Below are positions 47,979 through 57,480 of a DNA stretch of 64,000 nt, in pieces. The notes under the pieces are model-generated. The model was not told where the DNA came from. It did not search any database and saw nothing but the letters and a program-made list of their open reading frames with translations. The position numbers and the translations under genes were made by a program. Location: contig JAOALB010000053.1 in the NCBI GenBank assembly GCA_025331125.1, positions 1 through 64,000 on the forward strand, in the 5' to 3' direction. Source of the DNA: Mycogone perniciosa. Its lineage: Eukaryota > Ascomycota > Sordariomycetes > Hypocreales > Hypocreaceae. Position 1 is the first letter of the stretch; each line of letters starts with the position of its first letter.

Positions 47979-49864
47979 TTAGTCCTCATCCCAGTTCTGC
48001 AAAAGGAAACTCAAGTTAGCAAGATTGTTTTTCGTCATCACAGGTGTCTATCGGATGGGTTAAACTTACCGGGTTAGGCCCAGGGGGCTTTGGCCCGCCA
48101 GCCTGTCTTGCCACGATGATCTGGTCAACTGACAAGACCGTGCGAGCGGCCTCTGTAGCCAGCTTAATGGCCCAGTGCTTAGAGACCAAAAGGTCAAGGA
48201 TACCCTCGTCAGTAGCATCCAGAGCACCAGTACCATCCTGGTTCTATGAAATTGAGTTAGCCTCTACTGCTTCGCGGTGATTAGGAAAGAGGGGTTGCAT
48301 ACCTCTACATCAACGCCGGTCTCGCCATTCTCTGCCTTGTGGTGGGCAGCGTATAATGTGCTCAGAACCTCAGTAGCATCCAGGCCGCAGCTCTCGGCCA
48401 GTGTCCGGGGAATAACCTCAAAGGCCTCTCCGTACTTCTTGATGGCGTATTGACTCAAGCCTGGCGTCTTCTCGCCGTGTGCCTGTATCCTTGCGCTCAA
48501 CTGAATCTCTGTGGCACCAGCACCGGGGACCAGTCTCGGGTCTTTGGTAATGGCCTTGACGACATTGACACCGTCATCGACAGCTCGCTCAATGTCATCG
48601 AGATGATTCTGGGTGGCGCCACGGAGGACCAGCGTAGCAGTACGAGTGACTTCATCCTCTTGCCTGAAGACAGTAACCCGGTCACCGCCAATCTCAATAG
48701 TCTCGACAACGTCAATGGATCCCATCTCGTCAGGCATGGGGGCACCTAACCGAGCCAGTGGGGTGGCACCAACGACACGGCAGATTCGCCGCAGCTCGAA
48801 CTTGCTGAGGATTCGGATGCAAAGGATGCCATAGCGGTTCAGATAGTGCATCGCCAAGTCGCCCACTCGCTCGCCGCACACAACGACTCGCAGACCAGAG
48901 TCATGGAGCTCCTTGATGGCCTTCTCCAGCTGTGCTTCCTCGCCCTTGGTAAAGTCCATCATCTCCTTGGCATTGTGTAGGAGCACAGTGCCCTTGGTCT
49001 CTGTTTGGCTGGTGTCAATGGGGCAGGTGAAGACACCGACCTTGGCACGGCGGGCCTTCTTCACCGACCCATCAGGCTCCTTGGGGAAGACCATGCCCTT
49101 CACCACTCTGCTCTGATCTAAGCTGCCGCCCATGATCTTGACGACTCGAATGTTGTCGACATTGAAGTTGACAGGGTTCTTGGGCAGGACGGCGAGAACA
49201 GCTTCCGCCACTAGGTTTGCCAGGAACTCCTCGTTGCCATTCTGCTTGCTAGCGATAACGGTGCGCAGAGCCTTGCTGAGCTCCTCCTGGTCCTGAATGT
49301 TCCCTACTTTGTCAACTGAGAGCTGTTCCAGGGTATCCAGCGCAAACTTCTGTGCCTTCTCGTAACCGATGACAATGTCGGAGGTCTTGAGGCCCATCCG
49401 CAGCAGGTCCTCGGCCTTTCGCAGCAGCTCACCAGCCAGCACAATGACCATGTTGGTTGCATCGCCCATCTCAGCCTCCTGTTGCTGGGAGGCCATGACA
49501 AGGAGCTTAGCGGCAGGGTGGACAACATCGAGCTCACGGAGGATAGTGGCGGCGTCGGAGGTGAGGATCATCTTCTGGAGGTGGTTAATGACGACCTTGT
49601 TGCGGCCGTAAGGGCCCAGTGATGTCTGGACAGTCGAGGCAATAGCCCGGCAGGCGTCGATGTTCCGCAACACGGCTCCATCTTCAGAGTCATAGCTGGA
49701 GGGTGGTAGAGCGTCATGGTCAGCCAGATATAGTTTCAGGTTGCCATGGCGGGGTTCAGGAGTGGGATGTCATGTTGTCTGCCAGGATCTGTGTCTCCCA
49801 CTTACTTGTTGTAGCCCTTCTTGAAAAGGCCCGCGTTGGGCGCGTTGGGGATGTTGAGCGACAT
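47979..49864 (-). CDS. cct8: chaperonin CCT/TRiC subunit theta (CCT8)
   Basis: Four exons: 49864-49806, 49695-48303, 48243-48070, 47996-47979; 547 residues, the usual length. Introns are 110, 59 and 73 nt. Landmarks: start MSLNIPNAPNAGLFK, YDSEDGAVLRNIDACRAI, nucleotide loop TSLGPYG, catalytic-type GDATN at about 97-101 and the theta-specific end GPNPNWDED. The last coding exon is only 18 nt (NWDED and stop). Known role: one of eight subunits of the cytosolic ring that folds actin, tubulin and WD40 proteins. Without the last two splices the open frame would end early in intron 2, so the naive reading loses the last 64 residues. Confidence 0.95.
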
Positions 49865-51168
49865 TGGGACAGGAAATTCGGACGGTCTGGTGGGATTTCC
49901 TTGATACTCCCAGACGCACAGGTTTGGAGTGTCGGCGATGCCTTTCAAGAGCTCCTTGTCAGGACCCTCTAGAAAATCTTGGGGTGTGGTGCTGGCAGCC
50001 TATGGTGGCGCAGGCTTAGCCAATCAAGGGTGTCGAGGAATGTATGTTGTTCCGCTCCAGGGCCCCTCCACCTCCTTTCACAAGCAGCTTTATATCTTCG
50101 TTGACTTACATACTCGTACTTGGAGATTATGGATAGCATGTGGTATAAAAGACATGGCTTTGAGAATTTCACAATTGATTACATGTTCTAATTGTATGGA
50201 TATTGTTTCCATCGAAGCAAGGGGTCTGTTGCATGAGAACACTGCTATAACTACGGAGTACCTACAGAATTATGGTTGCATGCCCCAATTGTACTTTGCA
50301 CACTGGAGATGCAACATTAATCAGCCAAACTCGTAACATGAGTTACCTTAACACCAAACAACTGGACTAAAAGATGTAGTAGTATTCCATTCAACTCTAA
50401 CAGGGAAGAAGATTAATGTCAGAATTGTAAAAGTTTGTGGCTATGAAAAATAGAGCTGCAAGCGAATGAGGTTCTGTTGGTAGAATGAGACGTCAACTTG
50501 GGACAAGCATCATTATGCTAAAAACTAGGCACCAATGGTTTATGTCGGAGAATCGTCTATTCCAGATGTCATGTTTACAAAAACTCATTGGTTTCAGAGT
50601 TCAAATGGACCTGTGAAGCCTCAAACATACGCGCAGGGCTACATACTAAAAATGGGTCTCTACTGTTTCCGGCTGCACCCCAGACAAGGAACTAATAGTA
50701 ACGACTAATAATAAGAGGAACACACCACCAAAGCTCCAAACCGCGCGCCGGCTCGTCAAATCGCTGCCTCGTGGTTTGCTCGTGGCGTCTTTTCCTTTTC
50801 TTCTCTTTTCTTCTCCTCTCCCTCTCTCTCTCCTCATCACATCCTCCAATCACCCTTTATCCACACCTCCTGGCTATTTTTATCCCCAACAGCAAACATT
50901 GCGACGCAGTCCCGTCTTTGCTCTGACAGGCGCATCCATACGATACGATACAATTGCGCGCGCGCCTCTCCGAGCTCTCAGGCCTACGCTTTCTTGTACC
51001 CGCGCCTGCCAACACTTGCTCGCCGAGGTCGCACCTCCCTATCGCAATGGTTCCCCAGCCTTGTGAGTCCTATCGTTTGCCTTTCCGTGTTTCTCCCTTG
51101 CGTTCCAATTGCTCTTCCATTCTTTCACCACTACAACACCCTCTGCGCCAGCTATCATCACCAGCATC
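49865..51168. promoter_or_regulatory. divergent upstream region CCT8 / INO80-HMG gene
   Basis: 1.3 kb between start codons. Next to the right-hand gene a long C/T tract (50789-50835) resembles the pyrimidine-rich stretches that often precede transcription starts in filamentous fungi. A TACGGAG-type unit (CTACGGAGTACC) lies near 50252-50263. No gene is recognised in the interval. Confidence 0.5.
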
Positions 51169-52142
51169 ATGCCTCCCAAGAGAAAGCTTGCTGAAACGGA
51201 CATTGACACAGCCGCCGTTCCTCCCTCGCTACCTCCATCTGTCGAGGAGGCCTATCGGCGGAAGTGTGTCCAACTCAAGAACCGTACCAACGAAGTCGAA
51301 GATGCCAACGACGCCGCCAGACTCCGCCTGGCCCGTATAAAACGCCAGGTCGAGAAGCTCAGGATAGAGCGAGCCTTCCTGCTCGAGCAGCTAGCTAAGC
51401 GCACCAGCACGAACGTAGAAGACTCGGAGGGCAGCCCGAGTCCCCCTCCAACGGTATGCTGCAGCCCTCTACAATCACGACCTTGATACACGGCGCGGCT
51501 GGCCATGTTGTTTGCCCTTGCAACCCTCGCTCACCCCCGGTTGCCCCGTGTTCAAACCCCCTTAAATCGCTTTTCAGTGTTGATACTTGTGCAATGGAAC
51601 AGGCGACCACCTTCTTCGACAACCCCCCGAGTGAACCAAGTGCTAACCCCCGAAAGCCCAAGGACAAGCCCCTGCGGATAAAAAAGGGCCACCGCAAATC
51701 CACCGCTACGGGTGACGGCGAAGCCAAAGGCAGTGCTGCCAACCCGCCACACTCTCCAACCTCAGAGACCAACTCTCAAGCCAAGGGCTCCCGGACCAAC
51801 GGTGTCGGCAAGTCCAAAGAACCCAAGAACCCTTTCGAGCTTTACTGCGAGGATGCGCGGTCAGCCCTTGAGGCTAAAAACAAGGATGGTGGCGACATCA
51901 ACATTGATGAGGAGCTTGCGCGCGGGTGGGAGGAGCTGCCAGAGGCAGAGAAGGACGAGATCCTAGCCAAGTACGAACAACTAGTTAAGTCTCGGGAGGA
52001 AAAGGCTACCGATGCTGAGAATGAGACGCCCAAGAAGGCCGTCAAGACCGAAGACAAGGCTGAGGCGCACGACGACGATGTTGAGATGGTTAACTACGAT
52101 ACTGAGGACCAAGAAACCCAGGACAAGGACGGTGATGATTAA
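51169..52142 (+). CDS. INO80-complex HMG protein (NHP10/INO80F-like)
   Basis: Exons 51169-51453 and 51603-52142, joined in phase 0 across a 149-nt intron (GTATGC...AACAG); 274 residues. Residues 26-75 form a charged coiled coil (EEAYRRKCVQLKNRTNEVE, RLRLARIKRQVEKLRIERAF) that matches the INO80 subunit F type. Residues about 169-232 form an HMG box (KNPFELYCEDARSALEAK, WEELPEAEKDEILAKYEQLV). An acidic tail ends the protein. Known role of the family: Nhp10 and its relatives form the species-specific module of the INO80 remodeller and bind nucleosome or linker DNA. An ATG upstream at 51109 is in frame but would add a leader-like, pyrimidine-encoded sequence, so I use 51169. The acceptor at 51577 was rejected because it gives an immediate stop. 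Confidence 0.85.
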
Positions 52143-52506
52143 AAGCAGTAACAGGTGACTGGGCGTGTGGGACATTATGGGGCAGGCGTTCTTACGGCAG
52201 GAATAATGAAGGTCATTATATCAGGGACCCATCTAATTCAGAGCAAATCTGGAAACGTGTAAAGAGGGAGTAAGAAACAATGTATTGATGCTTCCATATC
52301 CGATCATACTCTTACAAGAAGGAAGTCATGGATGGGGCGTGATATCTGATATGTGTTTGCTCTGAAGCCTTGTGTATCTAGTTAGAGTGTGTTTATTGAG
52401 CATAAGAATGATTCGGGTTGGTTTCCCTTTTTCATGATTAACACCTGTACTCGCTATCCAATCAAGTGTGCTGCCAAAATTCAACATGAATGTCCAGAAA
52501 CGCTGC
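52143..52506. other. 3'-3' spacer
   Basis: 364 bp between convergent stops of the HMG gene and the RMD1-like gene; nothing recognised. Confidence 0.6.
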
Positions 52507-54202
52507 TTAGACTTCCCCAACGTAAAGATCCACAATGATGTTCACCACGGCCACCAAAATCTCCATGGCTATTAGCACAATAACTGTTCTTATCATTAGC
52601 CCGCTTATCTGGTCAACATTCATGTTTCAAGACTCACCTATCCATTCCAGTTTTTCGCCATGGCCGTGGCTCAGCTGATCTTTCAGTACCGCGAGCAAGT
52701 CGGCAATGACATCCAGCCGCTCAGTCAGAAGTCCTACACGCTGATCCATCTCTAGATAGCTCCTGACAGCCTGGTAGACGGGCTCCAATTGGGGTTCTAC
52801 CCAGAACAGCTCAGGGGTGTCGAGCACGGAGCCGTTGAGGTGGATATTGATGCGGAGAATGAAAAGCTCGCCGATTTGCATGTTGATTTGAGATCGGTTC
52901 AGTGCAATCTTACCAGTCAAGGCAATCTGTGTGGGAATGTCCTTGCAGGTATCAATAGTAGATGCAATCAACTCCTCAAAAAGCGAGGTCTGAGTCCTTG
53001 TTAGCAAGCCTGTCAGATGAATCATACAGCATATGTTAGCTTGCCTTGACGCTCTGAGCTAGAGCATGAGAAATTGCAAGTTTAGTCATGTAGTTGTTCT
53101 TGTCCCTCAACGTGATGAAGTCGTTGTATATCCGCGCCTGGTATTCCCTGGTGTAGTAAAAGTTGAAGTGCTCCGTCTCGACGTCATCGGGGGCAAGCTT
53201 CTCCAGCTCGAACTTGGATATATCCTTTAATAGTCTTGCCTCTTGGATTTCTGACATACCCCATATAACCACCACGCCGTAATCAAACAGGAAGACTTCC
53301 GGTGTATGCACTTGAATGTCAAAGTCCGGGATACTGTCTTCTATGGACACATCACCTGGCATACTTGGCCCTAGCAGCTCCTCACTAGGCAACTGGCTAG
53401 CTTCATGTTGGTCATTTATGGTGAACCCTTCTCCATAGCCCGAATCATGTTTGTCCGGTTGCAAGCTCCGGATCTCTTTCCGGCGTTTCTCACCGTCCAT
53501 TGCCTCACTCCCTGTTGAATGCCGTCTCTCGTAGGTCTGGACAGGGTCTTCATGGTTCCGTAACGGTTTGCCGTACATGTAGGGAGTGTATATGCACTCA
53601 TCGATAAGCTTCGGGTTCGCGCCTCGGGACTTGCCCCGCCCTTTGAGGAAGCGCATTAGGCCGTCCATTTCATACCGATTCGCGGTGCAGTATGCAGTGA
53701 CGCGTGGCAGCCGATCTCGATCCGCCTTGCCCAACCTCGCAGCATCTCTCCTCGCTGTCGGATCTTTGATTCGTGTGTATTGAGAGTAGACATCTCTCCC
53801 GCTCTCCTCATCCTCCCCATCTTCAAAGTCGGGATTGGGCAGGAGCTTGAGCTTCTCTGTCTTCTTGGTGCTTCTCTGCGGGCCAATCTTTGGTCCCAAC
53901 TGCGACGACATCACTGTAGGGACAGCTCCCTGACTGTTTCGCCTCCGGAGCTTGTTGTTTAAGACCGCCAGCATCGGTGGACCGCTGAGGCTGCTGCTGG
54001 CGCCTGTGGCATTGTGACTCGTGCTGACCGACACATGGTGATAGTTCTTCGACTGGTGACGGGGATCAGGCGAGATGGTTCTCGTAACTGGATTGGCACT
54101 GAAAGTAACGGTTCGCGGGGGCTTCGGTCGGTTCTCGGTAGGCTGGAGCAGAGGAGTGCTCTCGTTGGCACTTCTGTCCGTTGCGTCGTTGTTTGACTGC
54201 AT
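52507..54202 (-). CDS. RMD1-like DUF155 membrane protein
   Basis: Exons 54202-53045, 52989-52638 and 52583-52507; 528 residues. The first intron (55 nt) starts with GC, not GT (AAG|GCAAGC), and ends in CTCAG; the second (54 nt) is GT-AG. N-terminal 180 residues are disordered and basic (ANESTPLLQ, Ser/Thr-rich). The DUF155 region runs from about 190 to 490 (VTAYCTANRYEMDGL, VFLFDYGVVVIWGMS, HFNFYYTREYQARIYNDF, TSLFEELIASTIDTCKDIP) and a C-terminal transmembrane helix lies at about 503-524. Yeast Rmd1 and Rmd8 are needed for meiotic division; human RMND1 supports mitochondrial translation. The C-terminal anchor fits the family. ATG 54202 is the first in frame. Confidence 0.9.
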
Positions 54203-54826
54203 GTTGTTCGTATCGGAGCAGGGAGAAGGGACGTCGGCTCCAAGGACTGGTGATGCGCCACTCAAGATCAATTGAGCTTGGAGTTTTCCATCCGAAGCGC
54301 TGATATTGCGAGGGAAGAAGCAAAGGCTGCGAAGCTCAACAAATGAGCCAGCTAGTGATGAAGTTCAAGCAATATTTGTTGTTTTTTAGAAGTTTGTACG
54401 GATCAGTGGAGGGAGCATAAACAATTGACGCTTGATGACGGAGATCAACCAACTTTTCCCAATTCAGGCCAAACCAACAGCAGTCCCGAATCCACCAAAA
54501 GCGCTAACGCCTTAGCGACTTTCGACTGCTGGAGCTTCTGCGGGGCCGCTTTCGTCAGTGGGAAAGGGTAAATAGTTGTAGGTTATTAATCCATACGCTT
54601 CTTAAGAACATGTGATTGAAGATGCTTCTTTTAATCGGATCTTGGTTTCAATATGCACGGAAATGTTTATTTTTGCTATTTTGGTAAGTGTCATTGTCAC
54701 ACTTGTGGAAAATCCATCGCACAGATGTGCCGGACAGTTATTAAACACAACATGCTATCTAGAAACACAACAATATTGACGGGCAAGCAAACCAAGCAAA
54801 CCAAGCTAACATAAAAACAACCCAAA
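54203..54826. other. spacer between two minus-strand genes
   Basis: 624 bp holding the RMD1-like promoter and the 3' flank of the oxidoreductase gene. No gene recognised. Confidence 0.6.
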
Positions 54827-56323
54827 TTACTTGTCCTGAATCTTGACTTCAATCTTGAATCCGCCATTATTCACTCGATCAACGTAGCCCTGTCCCAGGC
54901 AGCACGGGGTATAGAAGCCTCCGTCCAAATCGGGATCATCTTCCAAGATGGTCAATGCCGCCTCGCTGGCGAACATTGCAGTCACTGTTCAAGGTCAATA
55001 CCAAGTTCCAAGGACACCATCTTTTTTTCGAATTCCACTTACCGAGGTACATGCTGCCATGGAACCAAGCTCGGCAGTAAGCCTGCTTGTCAGATGGAAC
55101 ATCTGTATCAGGGTTGGCGATAGCACGGTATTCAACCTCATCCCGTTCCATCGCCTCTCTTGGTGTGCCAGAACCTGGTGGAATGACGAATTTCTTTGCC
55201 AGAGTCCTGGCAGGAGGGGCAAGGGCAAGCAGGGTCGTGGCAAAGATCAACACCCAATGCATGGCAACGCCATGGAGCCAGTTTCGAACCTTGTGAACTC
55301 CGACCCAGCGGAAGTTGGGCCCGTAAAATTCATCCTTTCGGCTCGGAATCTGGGACAGAAGACCCCATGAACGTTCCACCTCTGATCTATCTACCGACCC
55401 CATGACGCTTGTAGTAACCATGCCGAGGTTGCGAACGTTGTGAACGCCAAAGATCATCTGCCAAATGGACATTGGAGTCCTCTTGGGCTCTGCTGGATGT
55501 GGGACAGGAGAGAAAGCAAATGCCTTGCCAGCCTCCTTGAACTCATGCAAGCTGAAGTGGTCGAAGACAGCGAGTGCGCTTGCAAGCGTGCCACCGGAGG
55601 GCGCTGCGCTACGCAATTGTTGGTATGTAAATGTTGACAAAAGTTCACGATATAACTTACTGGAGCTTGTGAAGAGAAAACGTAACATCCCGGGTCTTAG
55701 CACCCAGCTGCTCTCGGAGACAGCCAGCCAGAGCCCAGGTGCAAAGGTCCGAAGGTGCAGAATCGAAACCGATCTGGGGGATCACAATGGCACCGCTTGC
55801 CTTGGCCACCTTCTCGTATTTCTTGATCATGCTGTAAACCCAGGTAAACTCGCCGGTGATGTCGAGGTAGTGAGTGCCATGAGCCGCACATGCTTTGACA
55901 ACAGGTTCACCATATAGACAATAGGGGCCAACGGCAGTGATCAAAATAAACGTCGTCTTTACCAAGACATCCAATTCCTTGTCATCATTAACATTGACAA
56001 CCTCGATTGCTAGTTTCAAGTCAGCCCATGTTCGATGTTAATACGGGTGTAAGTCAGAGATGGTGACGGACCTGGCGGAGACCTGTCTGGATTCAACTTG
56101 CTGCACTCATTAACCACGGCTTGCAGCTTAGTTTCTGAGCGACCGGCAACAGCCCATTTCAGGTTAGTCGGGAGGCTCTTGGCGATATACTCGGCTGTTA
56201 ATTGACCAGTGTACCCTGAGATAATATGAGCATTGTTCGATGACAATCTTGTACATGTGTGTTTATACCAGTGGCGCCAAGCACGACCAAGTCGTACAGG
56301 CGATTATGCTTCTTGAACGACAT
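54827..56323 (-). CDS. saccharopine-dehydrogenase-like oxidoreductase (SCCPDH family)
   Basis: Five exons: 56323-56269, 56215-56072, 56009-55661, 55608-55043, 54984-54827; 423 residues. Introns are 53, 62, 52 and 58 nt. The Rossmann motif VVLGATGYTGQL is split by the first intron. Next come AGRSETKLQAV, ITAVGPYCLYGEPVV, CAAHGTHYLDITGE and GFDSAPSDL, all typical of the SCCPDH / trans-acting enoyl reductase family. A hydrophobic segment at about 300-325 (AMHWVLIFATTLLALAPPA) suggests membrane or lipid-droplet association, as in animal SCCPDH. The C-terminus has TPCCLGQGYVDRV, conserved in the family. It is not the lysine-pathway saccharopine dehydrogenase, whose fold is related but whose motifs differ. 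Substrate unknown. It diverges from RPL43. Confidence 0.9.
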
Positions 56324-56825
56324 GAGGATGAAGCAAATGGCACGGTGAGAGGTGAGACAATAAGAGTAAGGCGATGTTGTTAAGAACCCAAGGTTTTAAA
56401 GAGGAGGTTTTTCATTGTTGGAGGAAAGATGAATTGGCCTAGATGGGTATGAAGTCCAAGTTATAGCTTAATCTACCATTCTTGCTGAATCATAGCCCAA
56501 AGAAACATTTGCCCAAGTCACGCAAGCGTCTACAGCATTTCTGCGTGGTCGTAGCATGACACCGACTTGATGATCAGATCCGCGGGCGCTAGTCCACAAA
56601 TGTCACTTCCAAGATGTCAAAATTAATAACACGTGACACGACAGGTGACCCCGTTATCGATATGCCACTGGAAACAATTGATGGTGGGGGTTCGCTTGCC
56701 AGCGCTCACGTGCATGCCCTAAGGAAAATCACAACTCCAGCTTCCCAGCACATTTTTGGCGAGATCAGCTTCCAACCGAAGTCAAGCATCCAAACACCCG
56801 CCATCCCTCACACACATTCGTCAAG
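56324..56825. promoter_or_regulatory. divergent promoter SCCPDH-like / RPL43 with two CACGTG boxes
   Basis: 502 bp between start codons. Two perfect CACGTG sites lie at 56630-56635 and 56707-56712, about 195 and 118 bp before the RPL43 start. CACGTG is the binding core of Cbf1-type bHLH factors, which control ribosomal protein genes in several yeasts; the link here is inference. Confidence 0.45.
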
Positions 56826-57480
56826 ATGACCAAGCGCACGAAGAAGGTCGGCGTGACGTACGTATCTCCAATCAATCCATCAGAATAATTGAAGCAGTGC
56901 TAACGTTGTTTGCAGCGGTAAATATGGTACCCGGTGAGTCTCGAAAATACCGTCAACCCATTCCAAACCCGTCAACACCCGTCCCGACCCCGACGAAAGC
57001 GATCACGAGATGTTCCTTCCGCAGCTATCAGTCACGGCGTTTCGCGACGCAATTTCTTGCTGTCGTGGATGCTGTCGGCGACCCATGGGGAGGACAACTT
57101 CGAATTGCTGGACACGACATCATCGAGAAGCAAGTTAGACGGGACTTTCGACTGACGTAGGATCATCACAGTTACGGTGCCTCCCTGCGAAAGCAGGTGA
57201 AGAAGATGGAAATCACCCAGCACGCCAAGTACACCTGCACCTTCTGCGGCAAGACCACCGTCCGAAGAAAGTCTGTCGGCATCTGGAACTGCAAGTCCTG
57301 CAAGCGAACCATTGCCGGCGGTGCCTACACTATTGCGTACGTCTTTTTTCACTCCCGGAGCGTGAAGCTACATATGAATTTGGAGGACCGGAAATAACTG
57401 ACCTGGGTTTCAACAGCACCGCTGCCGCCGCTGCCACGCGATCAACTCTGCGACGATTGAGGGAGATTGCTGAGGTCTAA
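56826..57480 (+). CDS. rpl43: 60S ribosomal protein L43 (eL43)
   Basis: Four exons: 56826-56857, 56916-56933, 57172-57336, 57417-57480; 92 residues, the canonical length. Introns are 58, 238 and 80 nt. It begins MTKRTKKVGVTGKYGTRYGAS and carries the four-cysteine zinc ribbon CTFC...CKSC, ending LREIAEV. Exon 2 is only 18 nt. Known role: structural protein of the large ribosomal subunit. Early introns, short exons and a long second intron are typical of fungal ribosomal protein genes. The exon joins use phases 2, 2 and 2 and each restores the expected protein exactly, so the model is strong. Confidence 0.96.

Noticed and set aside
53036..53050. GT donor (AGC|GTCAAG) for the first intron of the RMD1-like gene
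   Set aside because: It would remove the conserved Val-Lys before TSLFEEL; the GC donor two codons later keeps the family sequence and matches the GC-donor consensus.
54827..56323. Lysine-pathway saccharopine dehydrogenase
   Set aside because: Motifs and the internal hydrophobic segment fit the SCCPDH/enoyl-reductase family, not Lys1 or Lys9.
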